Of a stretch of 64,000 nucleotides of DNA, positions 35,096 through 43,374 are shown piece after piece (position 1 is the first letter of the stretch; each line of letters opens with the position of its first letter). This stretch comes from Allobosea psychrotolerans. Lineage in GTDB: Bacteria; Pseudomonadota; Alphaproteobacteria; Rhizobiales; Beijerinckiaceae. The stretch covers positions 1-64,000 of the forward strand of contig NZ_PQFZ01000012.1 in NCBI RefSeq assembly GCF_002917105.1. The letters are read 5' to 3'. Below the pieces are notes generated by a model, which worked only from the letters and a program-made list of their open reading frames with translations, was not told the DNA's origin and made no database searches. The translations under genes and the position numbers were made by a program.

Positions 35096-35890
35096 TCACT
35101 TCACGAAGGTCTTGGCGAGGCCGGAGGTCCGGTCGACCACGAGCACGACGAGCAGGGTGAGGATGACGAGCAGGACCGAGAGCGACGCGACCAGCGGGTC
35201 GGCCTGCTGCTCGACATGGTGATACATCGCCACCGGCAGCGTCGAGATGCGCGGGCCGGTCATGAACAGCGACAGCACGACCTCGTCGAAGGAGACCAGG
35301 AAGCACAGCGCCGTCGTGCCGATCAGCCCCGATTTCATCATCGGCAGGGTGATGCGGCGGAACACGGTGAAGGGCGATGCGCCAAGCGTCGCCGCCGCCT
35401 CCTCGATCGGGATCGGCAGGGTCGCAAGCGCGGTCGCCAGCACCCGGATCGCATAGGGCAAAGTCACCACGAGATGGGCGGCGACCAGCCCCTGGAAGGT
35501 CGCGAGCAGGCCATAGCGCGAGAACACGATCAGGATGGCGAGGCCGAGCACGATGGTGGGCAGCAGCAGCGGCGCGGTGAACAGGGCGCTCATCGCTTCC
35601 GCGCCGCGGGGCTTGAGCCGCACCAGCGCATAGGCCGCCGGCAGTCCGATCAGCAGGCTCAGCACCGTCACCACGAAGGCGAGCAGCAGGCTCGTCCAGA
35701 AGGCCGAGGTCATCTTCCCATCAGTGAAGATCGCCGGGTACCATTTCAGGCTCCAGCTCGAAGGCGGGAACATCATGTAGCTGTCGCCGGAAAACGAGAT
35801 CGGCACGACGACGATCAGTGGCGCCAGCAGGAACACGAACATCGTGAGCGCCATGAGCTTCAGGGCGAGCGAGACGGGACGTTCATCCAT
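35096..35890 (-). CDS. ABC transporter permease, PotC type (module 2)
   Basis: A 264-residue permease with six membrane segments. EAA loop: EEAAATLGASPFTVFRRITLP. PPSSWSLKWYP near residue 45 matches PotC-type permeases, as does the C-terminal VVLVVDRTSGL. It is a clear paralogue of the 21183-21971 gene. Gap to the PotB-type gene is 12 bases. Confidence 0.93.
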   Translation of the reverse strand: MDERPVSLALKLMALTMFVFLLAPLIVVVPISFSGDSYMMFPPSSWSLKWYPAIFTDGKMTSAFWTSLLLAFVVTVLSLLIGLPAAYALVRLKPRGAEAMSALFTAPLLLPTIVLGLAILIVFSRYGLLATFQGLVAAHLVVTLPYAIRVLATALATLPIPIEEAAATLGASPFTVFRRITLPMMKSGLIGTTALCFLVSFDEVVLSLFMTGPRISTLPVAMYHHVEQQADPLVASLSVLLVILTLLVVLVVDRTSGLAKTFVK

Positions 35891-35902
35891 GATCAGCCTC
35901 CC

Positions 35903-36787
35903 TCACATGATCGCGCGCAGGGCGCGGGTGTAGAGCACGAGCGCGCCGCCGAAGATGACGAGCACCAGGATCGAGAGCGTGGCGGCCAGCGGCCAGTTCA
36001 GCGTCACGATCGCCTGGTCGTAGATCTCGGTGGCGAGCAGGAAGACGCGCCCGCCGCCAAGCAGCTTCGGCGTGATGAAGGAGGAGACCGCGAGCACGAA
36101 GCAGAGCAGGCAGCCGAGCGCGATGCCCGGCAGCGTCAAGGGCAGGATGATGCGGCGGAAGATCGTGAAGGGCGGCGCGCCCAATGTGGAGGCGGCTTCC
36201 TCGATGCGCGGATCGAGCCGGCCGAAGCCGGCGAGCAGCGCCAGGATCATATAGGGCATCAGGATCTCGGTGAGGCCGATGACGACGCCGGTCTTGTTGA
36301 ACATCAACCGCAGCGGCGCGATGCCGATGGCGGAGAGCGCATTGTTGACGAGCCCGCTATCGGAGAGGATCGCGATCCAGCCATAGGTGCGCACCACCGC
36401 CGAGGTCAGCAAGGGCGAGATCACCAGCACCAGCAGGATGGTCCGCCAGGTGCCGCTGGAGCGGTGCAGATAAAGCGCGATCGGATAGGAGCAGACCAGG
36501 GTCAGAAGCGTGATGCCGAGGCTGACCGTGATGCTGTTCAGGATCAATTCGGCGTAGAACGTGTCCTGGAAGACGGTGAGCCAGGTCGCGAGCGTGTAGA
36601 CCTCGCGCATCGCGCCGGTCGGCTCGACCTCATAGAACGACATCCGCGCCAGATTCAGCACCGGCACGAGGAAGCCGAGCGCATTGACCAGCGCGATCGG
36701 CGCGATCAGCAGGACGACCAGCGCAAGGCCGCTGCGGCGCGTGTCCGAGACCGGCGCAGGGGCCGCGATGGCGGCAGCCGCGCTCAC
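35903..36787 (-). CDS. ABC transporter permease, PotB type (module 2)
   Basis: A 294-residue permease. A hydrophobic first segment begins near residue 20. SDSGLVNNALSA near 145 is the PotB-type periplasmic motif, and the EAA loop reads EEAASTLGAPPFTIFRRIILP. FITPKLLGGGRV near 235 is shared with the module 1 paralogue. The start overlaps the ATPase gene stop by 4 bases. Confidence 0.93.
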   Translation of the reverse strand: MSAAAAIAAPAPVSDTRRSGLALVVLLIAPIALVNALGFLVPVLNLARMSFYEVEPTGAMREVYTLATWLTVFQDTFYAELILNSITVSLGITLLTLVCSYPIALYLHRSSGTWRTILLVLVISPLLTSAVVRTYGWIAILSDSGLVNNALSAIGIAPLRLMFNKTGVVIGLTEILMPYMILALLAGFGRLDPRIEEAASTLGAPPFTIFRRIILPLTLPGIALGCLLCFVLAVSSFITPKLLGGGRVFLLATEIYDQAIVTLNWPLAATLSILVLVIFGGALVLYTRALRAIM

Positions 36788-37881
36788 GCCGCGGCTCCGT
36801 AGACGAAGACGTCCTGCCGGCGCCAGGACAGGCTCACGGCGGCGCCCGGCTGCAGCACGGTCTCGCCGCCGCGCGTCGCAAGCTCGACCGAGACGATCTG
36901 CCCGGCGACGTCGACATCATATTGCAGGATGTCGCCTGCGAAGATGGTGCGCGCGACGATGCCGGAAACGCGGTGGTCGCCGGCCGTCACATCCGCGCCC
37001 GCTGCCGACAGCGCGACGCGGTGCGGGCGGACCATGATCTCGACGGGACCGGAGAGGCCGGCTTGCGCGGCGAAGCTTTCGCCGGCGAATTCGGCCACGC
37101 CGTCCCGGGCGGTCGCCTTCAGCCGGTTGCTGCGGCCGACGAAGCCGGCGACGAAGGCGGTCCTCGGCGTCTCGTAGAGATCGACCGGGGTGCCGACCTG
37201 TTCGAGCCGGCCCTGATTCATGACCACGACCTTGTCGCACATGGTCAAGGCCTCGACCTGATCATGCGTCACGAAGATCGCGGTGATGCCGAGCCGCTTC
37301 TGGATGTCGCGGATTTCGTTGCGCATCTCGTCGCGCAATTTCGCGTCGAGATTGGAGAGCGGCTCGTCGAGCAGCAGGATCGAGGGGCGCACGACGAGCG
37401 CGCGCGCCAGCGCCACGCGCTGCTGCTGTCCGCCCGAAAGCTGGCCCGGTCGATGCTCTTCCTTGCCGGAGAGATGCACGAGCGCGATCGCCTCCTTCAC
37501 GCGCCTGGCGATCTCGTCCTTGCCGACCTTGCGCATCTCCAGCCCGAAGGCGACGTTCCTGGCCACGCTCATATGCGGAAACAGCGCATAGCTCTGGAAG
37601 ACGAGGCCCATGTCGCGGCGATGCGTCGGGACCTCGGTCAGGTCCTGCCCGCCGACGACGATGCGGCCCGATGTCGCCGGCACCAGGCCGGCGATCATCC
37701 TGAGCGAGGTCGTCTTGCCGCAGCCGGATGGGCCGAGGAAGGCGACGAGCTCGCCCTTGGGAACCTCGAGATCGAGATTATCGACCGCCGCAAAGCCGCC
37801 ATAACGCTTGGTCAGCCCCTTGAGCGAGAGGAAGCCCTCGCCGGCCTGGCCGGCGGCCGCGGCGGTGATGCGGTCGGTCAT
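36784..37881 (-). CDS. ABC transporter ATP-binding protein, PotA type (module 2)
   Basis: A 365-residue ATPase. Walker A GPSGCGKTT (near residue 50), FQSYALFPH Q-loop, signature LSGGQQQR, Walker B LLLDEPLSNLDA and VTHDQVEAL switch region are all intact; a TOBE domain occupies the C-terminal third. I chose ATG at 37881, since upstream residues of the open frame overlap the spacer after the binding-protein gene (23-base gap). Confidence 0.94.
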   Translation of the reverse strand: MTDRITAAAAGQAGEGFLSLKGLTKRYGGFAAVDNLDLEVPKGELVAFLGPSGCGKTTSLRMIAGLVPATSGRIVVGGQDLTEVPTHRRDMGLVFQSYALFPHMSVARNVAFGLEMRKVGKDEIARRVKEAIALVHLSGKEEHRPGQLSGGQQQRVALARALVVRPSILLLDEPLSNLDAKLRDEMRNEIRDIQKRLGITAIFVTHDQVEALTMCDKVVVMNQGRLEQVGTPVDLYETPRTAFVAGFVGRSNRLKATARDGVAEFAGESFAAQAGLSGPVEIMVRPHRVALSAAGADVTAGDHRVSGIVARTIFAGDILQYDVDVAGQIVSVELATRGGETVLQPGAAVSLSWRRQDVFVYGAAA

Positions 37882-37904
37882 GATCGTGCGATCCTTCGGT
37901 TCGA

Positions 37905-38951
37905 TCAGCGGCTCAGCGGGATCACCTTGCGGCGCCACTGGTCCATGATCGGCTCGCGGACCTTGGCGAGAGCGATCCAGTCGACCGGAATGACCTTGTC
38001 CATCGACTTGACGGCGGTGCGGGCGATCGCCGCCTCCGAGATCAGCGCCTTGGCGTTGGTGGGAGCGTAGAACATGCTCTCGGTGAAGGCCTTCTGTGCC
38101 TCGGGGCTGAGCGCGTAATCGATGAACTTGGCGGTGGCCTCCTTGCCCGGCCCGCCGGCGACATGGTTGATCGTGTTGATCTGGAAGACGCTGCCTTCCT
38201 GCGGCAGCACGGCCTTGAGCTTGCCGTTGGAGCTGTCGGCATTGACTTGGGCGCGCGCGTTCCAGCCGGCTCCGATAACCGCCTGTCCGGAGATGATCAC
38301 CGGATAGACCTCCGGCTTGGGCTCCCAGGTCTGGACGTTGGGCGCGATCTCGCCCATTGCCGCGATGCCCTTGTCGACGCTGCGGATATGGTTGTAGCCG
38401 CCGCGCGCCTTCTCCAGGATCAGGACGAGCGAAAGGCCCTGGATATCGGGCATGCCGGGGATCGCGACCTTGCCGGCGTATTTCTTGTCGGCGAGATCCA
38501 TCCAGCTCGTGGGCGCCTCTTTCACGACGTCGGAATTGTAAAGCATCACCAGGTTGTCGAAGGTCACTGCGACGCCGTCGACATCGGCGATGCGCGCGGC
38601 GGAGAACAGGTCGGCGACGTTGGGGCTGGTCTTCTCGTCGATCTTGACCAGCAGCTTCTCGTCGGTCGCGGCCTTCGAGACCGAGACGTCCATGATCGCG
38701 ACGTCGGCCTGCGGCGCGGCCTTCTGGGCGCGCAGATTGCCCAGCATCTGGGCCGAGTTCGGCATCGGGAAATATTCGATCTTGATGCCGGGATTGGCCT
38801 TCATGAACGGCTCGACCACCGCCTTGGTGTAGCGCTCCTGGAACAGGCCGGAATAGGCCATCAGCGTCACGGTCTGCTGGGCCATGGCGGAATGGGACGA
38901 AAGCCCCGCCGCGATGGCGGCGGCAATGGCGAATTTGGTCGAAGTCTGCAT
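37905..38951 (-). CDS. ABC substrate-binding protein, PotD-like (module 2)
   Basis: A 348-residue periplasmic binding protein with a Sec signal peptide (hydrophobic 8-22, cleavage near SAMAQQ), unlike the Tat-type leader of its module 1 paralogue. LMAYSGLFQERY, MPNSAQML and YALSPEAQKAF align with the module 1 protein. A GAGAGGGGA ribosome site precedes the ATG. The ligand is unknown. It is 71 bases downstream of the RraA-like gene. Confidence 0.93.
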   Translation of the reverse strand: MQTSTKFAIAAAIAAGLSSHSAMAQQTVTLMAYSGLFQERYTKAVVEPFMKANPGIKIEYFPMPNSAQMLGNLRAQKAAPQADVAIMDVSVSKAATDEKLLVKIDEKTSPNVADLFSAARIADVDGVAVTFDNLVMLYNSDVVKEAPTSWMDLADKKYAGKVAIPGMPDIQGLSLVLILEKARGGYNHIRSVDKGIAAMGEIAPNVQTWEPKPEVYPVIISGQAVIGAGWNARAQVNADSSNGKLKAVLPQEGSVFQINTINHVAGGPGKEATAKFIDYALSPEAQKAFTESMFYAPTNAKALISEAAIARTAVKSMDKVIPVDWIALAKVREPIMDQWRRKVIPLSR

Positions 38952-39022
38952 GCGAAATCCCCTCTCTTGTGATGCGCGGGCGGTTATCCGCCCGTCGTCA
39001 GGCCGTTCAGTCGGTTCGGCCC

Positions 39023-39691
39023 TCAGGCCTTGGCGAGTTTGCCCTCCACCATGGCGGTTGCGCCGGAGATGTCGGGCAGTTTCTCGCCCTTGCGCAGGCG
39101 CTCCAGCAGCACGAGTTCCTGCTGCTGCATCTCGATCGCGCGGCGGGCATAGGCTTCGGCGGTGGCGGCCTTGAGCACGACGACGCCGCTTTCATCGCAA
39201 AGCACGGCATCGCCGGGCTCGATCGTCTGGCCGCCGACGCTGACCGGCACGTTGATCGCCCCCTCCGTGCCGAGGATCTTGGTGGTGATCGGCGAGGGAC
39301 CGCGGCACCACATCGGCATGTCGGTCTTGACGATCTCGGAGAAGTCGGTTGCCGGACCGTCGATCACGCCCGCCGTCACGCCCGCGAGTTTCATGGAATG
39401 GGTCACGACGCCGCCCCAGCAGGCATGCTTGGTGTCGCCGCAGCGGTCGATGACGACGACATCGCCCGGCCGCACCATCTTGGTCAGGTAGTGCAGCGCA
39501 GTCGAGTCCGCGTGCGGGATGCGGATGGTGACGGCGGTGCCGGCGACGCGCTTGGTCGGCAGGACCGCGCGGATTTCACGATCGACGAAGCCGGAATGCA
39601 GGACATGGCCGATGGTCGCGACCTCGCATTGCTCGAGCAGGGCGACGAGGTCGGCGGAGATCTGCGCCGGCATGGGATTGACGATGAACAT
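39023..39691 (-). CDS. RraA family protein (second copy)
   Basis: A 222-residue RraA-fold protein. It shares DGPxTD (Thr for the usual catalytic Arg), DTKHACWGG and MPMWCRGPSPITT with the 20493-21173 protein, so the two are paralogues of one subtype. I chose ATG at 39691; the open frame continues upstream but only as antisense-like sequence of the hydrolase gene. It lies 14 bases after the carbon-nitrogen hydrolase stop and before the PotD-like gene. Aldolase or decarboxylase activity on an oxo-acid is the best guess. Confidence 0.88.
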   Translation of the reverse strand: MFIVNPMPAQISADLVALLEQCEVATIGHVLHSGFVDREIRAVLPTKRVAGTAVTIRIPHADSTALHYLTKMVRPGDVVVIDRCGDTKHACWGGVVTHSMKLAGVTAGVIDGPATDFSEIVKTDMPMWCRGPSPITTKILGTEGAINVPVSVGGQTIEPGDAVLCDESGVVVLKAATAEAYARRAIEMQQQELVLLERLRKGEKLPDISGATAMVEGKLAKA

Positions 39692-39705
39692 GATGGGCTT
39701 TCCGC

Positions 39706-40512
39706 TCAGGCGACGACGTGGTGATTGGCGACCGGCACGGCCGCGCGGACCTTGGCCGTGTAATCGAAATCGAGCCTTGCACTGGTCGTGCCGACGCCGT
39801 CGGAGGCCTGCGCTGCGATATGGCCCCAGGGGTTGATCACCATGGAATGGCCGTAGCAGGCGTTCTTGCCCTGGGCGTGGGTGCCGGTCTGGCCGGTCGC
39901 CAGGAACCAGGTCTGGGTCTCGCAGGCGCGCGCCCTTGCCAGCAGTTCCCAATGGTCCTTGCCGGTCATCAGCGTGAAGGCGGCGGGCAGGACGATGATG
40001 TCGGCGCCGGCGTCGCGCAATTTGCGGAAGAGCTCGGGGAAGCGGATGTCGTAGCAGATCGCGCAGCCGACGGTGGTGTCGTCCACCTTGTAGGTGACGA
40101 TGTCCTTGCCGCGCGAAACCATGTTGGATTCACGGTAGCTGACGCCGCCGGGGGCATCGACGTCGAACAGATGGATCTTGCGGTAATGCGCGATCTGCTT
40201 TCCGTCCGGCCCGAACACGATCGTGGCGTTGAAATAGTCGTCGCCGTCGCGCTCGCAGACGCTGCCGGCATGCAGCGTGATGCCGTGCTTTTCGGCCAGG
40301 CCCGACATCAGGCGGTAGCTCTCGCCATTGGGGAAGGTCTCGGCGCTGTTGCGCATCGCCTCCGGGCTGCCGTCGAGGAAGGCATAGTATTCCGGCAGCA
40401 CGACGAGATCGGGGTTCTCCTCGGCGACGACCTTCTCGATCAGCGCCTTGGCCATTTTGAGGTTCGCAGATTTGTCATCCTGCGAGTTCATCTGGACGAG
40501 CGAGACTTTCAC
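39706..40512 (-). CDS. Carbon-nitrogen hydrolase (nitrilase superfamily)
   Basis: A 268-residue amidase of the nitrilase superfamily with the full Glu-Lys-Cys triad: Glu41 (VLPEYY), Lys112 (HYRKIHLFD) and Cys153 (CAICYDIRFPE). The Nit2/omega-amidase branch is the closest by motif, so hydrolysis of a terminal amide such as an omega-amido acid is plausible. I chose GTG at 40512 because AGGGAGA stands 6 bases before it; an ATG at 40581 would add an unsupported 23 residues. It is the first structural gene of the second catabolic run. Confidence 0.92.
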   Translation of the reverse strand: MKVSLVQMNSQDDKSANLKMAKALIEKVVAEENPDLVVLPEYYAFLDGSPEAMRNSAETFPNGESYRLMSGLAEKHGITLHAGSVCERDGDDYFNATIVFGPDGKQIAHYRKIHLFDVDAPGGVSYRESNMVSRGKDIVTYKVDDTTVGCAICYDIRFPELFRKLRDAGADIIVLPAAFTLMTGKDHWELLARARACETQTWFLATGQTGTHAQGKNACYGHSMVINPWGHIAAQASDGVGTTSARLDFDYTAKVRAAVPVANHHVVA

Positions 40513-40637
40513 CGGCGTTCTCCCTGCAAAGACCTTGAGCACGACGCGTGACGGGGAAGCCCGGTTGCCGGGCGACGTCATGCTCCGTTGCGGCCGTCTC
40601 GCAGCAGACCAAACGCGGACAGGCGCGGCAAACGCGA

Positions 40638-40663
40638 AATTCTTGTTCGCCTCGACAAGAATT
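40638..40663. promoter_or_regulatory. Inverted repeat upstream of the carbon-nitrogen hydrolase operon
   Basis: AATTCTTGT and ACAAGAATT are perfect 9-bp arms separated by 8 bases. They lie in the 206-base gap between the LysR gene and the hydrolase gene it precedes. Arm length and spacing fit a LysR-type operator for the second catabolic run; binding is inferred. Confidence 0.55.
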
Positions 40664-40718
40664 GCTTATGAGACCGGCATGGTCGGCGCCTGCCGCATTT
40701 GCGGGCAGGGCGACGCCG

Positions 40719-41615
40719 TCAGGCGGGAGGCTGCGTGGCTGCGATCTCCACCGCCATGTCGGCGATCAGTGCGGGCAGAACGTTGCCGGGATTGTCGGCG
40801 AAGACGGCGTGGAGATGCAGCGGCGGCAGCTTGGCGTCGACATCGAGCACACGCAGCTCGCCGTTGTCGAGGAACTCCTGCACCACGACCTGCGGCAGCA
40901 CGGCGACACCGACGCCGTCGCGGATCAAGCGTGTGATCGTGGCCAGCGAGTTGGAGTTGAAGACGCGCACCGCCCCCGCATCGAGTCCAGCAAGCTCGAT
41001 CGCGCGCAGCACGGATTGATGCGGCTGCGAGCCCTTGGAATAGGCGAAGATCGGGTAGTCAGCGAAATCGGCGATGGCGAGCCGGCCCGGTTTCAAGGCA
41101 AGGCGCGGCGAGCCGATCCAGAGGCAGTCGAAGACGCACAGCTCGATATTGCGGATATGGGGCGCCACGACGGGGCCCATGATCAGGCCGAGATCGATCT
41201 GACCGTCCTGGATCAGGCGAGCGAGGTTGAGGCTGGTGTCGACGTTCAGATCGATCGTGACATTGGGGTAAGCCACCTTCACCCGTTCGATCAGTCGCGG
41301 CAGCCAGGCATAGACGATCGAGTCGATCGCCCCGATCATGACGGTGCCGCGCATCTGCCCGGTATCGGCGATCAGCCGCTCCAATTCGCCGACCATGCGC
41401 ACGATCGCCTCGGCCTGGGGCAAGGCGCGCTGGCCGTGCGAGGTCAGGCTGACCGTGCGCAGGTCGCGCTCGAACAGGCGCACGCCGAGCTCGCGCTCCA
41501 AGGTGGCGATCCGGTTCGAGACGGCGGCCTGGGTCGTGCAGAGCTTGTCGGCCGCGACCGAAAAATTCCGCAATCGCGCGACCCAGACGAAGGTTTCGAG
41601 AAATTTGAGGTTCAA
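40719..41615 (-). CDS. LysR family transcriptional regulator
   Basis: A 298-residue LysR regulator with helix-turn-helix at about residues 2-60 (FSVAADKLCTTQAAVSNRIATLERELG) and a substrate-binding C-terminal domain. The start is a TTG at 41615; no ATG lies upstream in frame near enough to serve. It is upstream of and co-oriented with the carbon-nitrogen hydrolase/importer/hyu run, with a strong inverted repeat between them, and so probably activates it. Confidence 0.9.
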   Translation of the reverse strand: MNLKFLETFVWVARLRNFSVAADKLCTTQAAVSNRIATLERELGVRLFERDLRTVSLTSHGQRALPQAEAIVRMVGELERLIADTGQMRGTVMIGAIDSIVYAWLPRLIERVKVAYPNVTIDLNVDTSLNLARLIQDGQIDLGLIMGPVVAPHIRNIELCVFDCLWIGSPRLALKPGRLAIADFADYPIFAYSKGSQPHQSVLRAIELAGLDAGAVRVFNSNSLATITRLIRDGVGVAVLPQVVVQEFLDNGELRVLDVDAKLPPLHLHAVFADNPGNVLPALIADMAVEIAATQPPA

Positions 41616-41716
41616 ATCGGAGCCGCTTCGCGAGAGGGCGCGGCGCGAGCCTGCGCCGCCCGCCCTGACTTAGCCCCGTTTGCCCCTCGCCGTGAAGGAC
41701 CAGTTGGCGCCGACGG

Positions 41717-42415
41717 CTAGCGCCGCCGGTTCGCCGCGGCGGGATCGGACTGCCAGGTCGCGGTCGACATGGTCGGCAGGTCGAAATAGTCGCGCGTCGT
41801 CGCATAGCCATGGCCGCCCATGCGACCCACGGCGTCGAGCGCGGCAGGGTCGACATAGAGCTTCTCGGCATCGATCGTATCGGCGCGGAAATGCGCATAG
41901 ACGACCTCGCCCAGGATGATCTCGCGCGAATTGCCGATGCCCAGCGTGGTGTGGTGGCGGCATTCGAAGGCTGCCGGCGCCTGGCCGATCCAGGGGCAGG
42001 GCACTTTGACGCCGGGCATGGCGGTAAGGCCGGCCTGAGCCAGCTCGTCGGTGCCGGGCTCGAACGGCACGGCGCAGATGTTCATGCCCTCGACCAGTGC
42101 ATCGGAGACGATGTTGACGGTGAAGGCGAGCGTCTCGCGGACATTGCGACCGGTGTCCTTCTGCCCGCCGGTCGGCCGGTATTCGACGCCGAGCGCCAGG
42201 ATCGCCGGATCGGCCGAGAGGCAGTTGAAGAAGGAGAACGGCGCGGCGTTGACGACGCCTTGCGCATCGACCGTGGTCACCAGCGCGATCGGGCGCGGCA
42301 CGACCGCACCGATCAGCAGCTTGTAGCGCTCGCGCGGCGAAAGCTTCGCGAAATCGAAGGTGACGACCGGCGCGGCCGCCTCGATGGGCTTTGGCTCTGT
42401 CGACAGCTCGGTCAC
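41717..42415 (-). CDS. Flavin reductase family protein
   Basis: A 232-residue FMN-binding split-barrel protein. The core has LLIGAVVPRPIALVTTVDAQG near residue 35, NAAPFSFFNCLSADP and DTGRNV; the later part has AFECR and ILGEVVYAHF. Members supply reduced flavin or act as flavoenzymes on their own. The start is a GTG at 42415, overlapping the GntR stop by 4 bases, so it is translated from the regulator mRNA. Its relation to the divergent transport operon is unclear; it may supply reduced flavin to an oxygenase elsewhere. Confidence 0.88.
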   Translation of the reverse strand: MTELSTEPKPIEAAAPVVTFDFAKLSPRERYKLLIGAVVPRPIALVTTVDAQGVVNAAPFSFFNCLSADPAILALGVEYRPTGGQKDTGRNVRETLAFTVNIVSDALVEGMNICAVPFEPGTDELAQAGLTAMPGVKVPCPWIGQAPAAFECRHHTTLGIGNSREIILGEVVYAHFRADTIDAEKLYVDPAALDAVGRMGGHGYATTRDYFDLPTMSTATWQSDPAAANRRR

Positions 42416-43119
42416 GGCGGGTTCAGTCCTTCGCTGAGGGCATAGGGGGCGAGCAGGTCGCGGATGTCGCGCTCGGCGCGCGGCGTCAGCAGGGCCCGCG
42501 TCACCACGGCCTGGAGATGATGGTCCATCAGCTGGGCGGCGCGTGCGCCATCGCCCGCCCGCAAGGCCTCGATCAACTGGCGGTGCTCCGAGACTGCGCA
42601 TTCCGAGGAGTGCGGCCGGCCATAGATCGCCAGGATCAGCGAGCAGCGCGAGGAGACCTCCTGGACATAGCGCAGCAGCAGGGCGTTGCCGGTCATCTCG
42701 GCGAGCTTGATGTGGAACTCGCCGGCGAGCCGGATCGATTCCGGCCCATCCTGGCCATGCGCCTTGTCCTCTTGCCGGACATGGTCCTCGAGCTCGGCGG
42801 CTTGCGCGGCGGTGAGCCGCCCGGCGAGGTTCTCGGCGACGAGGCGCTCGAGCCCCCGGCGCACGTCGAAGACGTCGCGCGCCTCCTCCAGGGTCGGATA
42901 GGCCACCGAGGCGCCGCGATTGGGCTTGAGCTCGACCAGGCCTTCGACGGCCAGGCGGCCGAAGGCCTCGCGCACCAGGGTGCGGCTGACCCCGAGCTGC
43001 TCGCCGATCGAATCCTCCGGCAGCTTCATGCCGGGCTTCAGCGCCTGCTCGATGATGGCGCGCCGGAGCGCTCTGTATACCGATTGCGCGCGCAATCCGG
43101 GTTGGCGGGAATCGGTCAT
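42412..43119 (-). CDS. GntR family regulator (FadR/FCD subfamily)
   Basis: A 235-residue regulator. Winged helix-turn-helix at about residues 10-75 (QSVYRALRRAIIEQ, GVSRTLVREAFGRLAVEG), then an FCD domain with ligand residues in FHIKLAEMTGN and EHRQLIEAL. ATG at 43119 is chosen; the frame continues to 43290 through the promoter palindrome and is unlikely to be coding there. It is divergent from the 43375 operon across 255 bases holding a clear dyad. Confidence 0.9.
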   Translation of the reverse strand: MTDSRQPGLRAQSVYRALRRAIIEQALKPGMKLPEDSIGEQLGVSRTLVREAFGRLAVEGLVELKPNRGASVAYPTLEEARDVFDVRRGLERLVAENLAGRLTAAQAAELEDHVRQEDKAHGQDGPESIRLAGEFHIKLAEMTGNALLLRYVQEVSSRCSLILAIYGRPHSSECAVSEHRQLIEALRAGDGARAAQLMDHHLQAVVTRALLTPRAERDIRDLLAPYALSEGLNPP

Positions 43120-43220
43120 CGTCGCCCGTTTCTGTCCTGGTTCAGCCCTCTGAGGCTCACTCCATGTCACGGGATTCGGCTCCGCTCCAGTTTTTCGCTT
43201 GTCTTCAATAATCGCATACA

Positions 43221-43240
43221 ATACGATATTGCAATCGTAT
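43221..43240. promoter_or_regulatory. GntR-type operator candidate upstream of the amidohydrolase operon
   Basis: ATACGAT-ATTGCA-ATCGTAT is a perfect 7-bp inverted repeat with a 6-base spacer, in the AT-rich divergent region between the GntR gene and the binding-protein gene. It lies 135 bases before the latter's start. The region 43195-43290 is much richer in A+T than its surroundings. Confidence 0.55.
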
Positions 43241-43374
43241 GCAAGATTGATGATTAATCGCACACGAATTGCCGCAAAAAATGTCAGCATGGCTGATAAT
43301 GCGGCATCGACGAGGGTGGCGGGCCGGGCGAGCGCCGAAGACGCGCAGCGGGCTCATCGAAAGGGAGAGTTTCG

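Noticed and set aside
21183..38951. Calling the two importers polyamine transporters
   Set aside because: The PotABCD class also moves many other solutes, and the operon partners suggest amide or hydroxyacid substrates.
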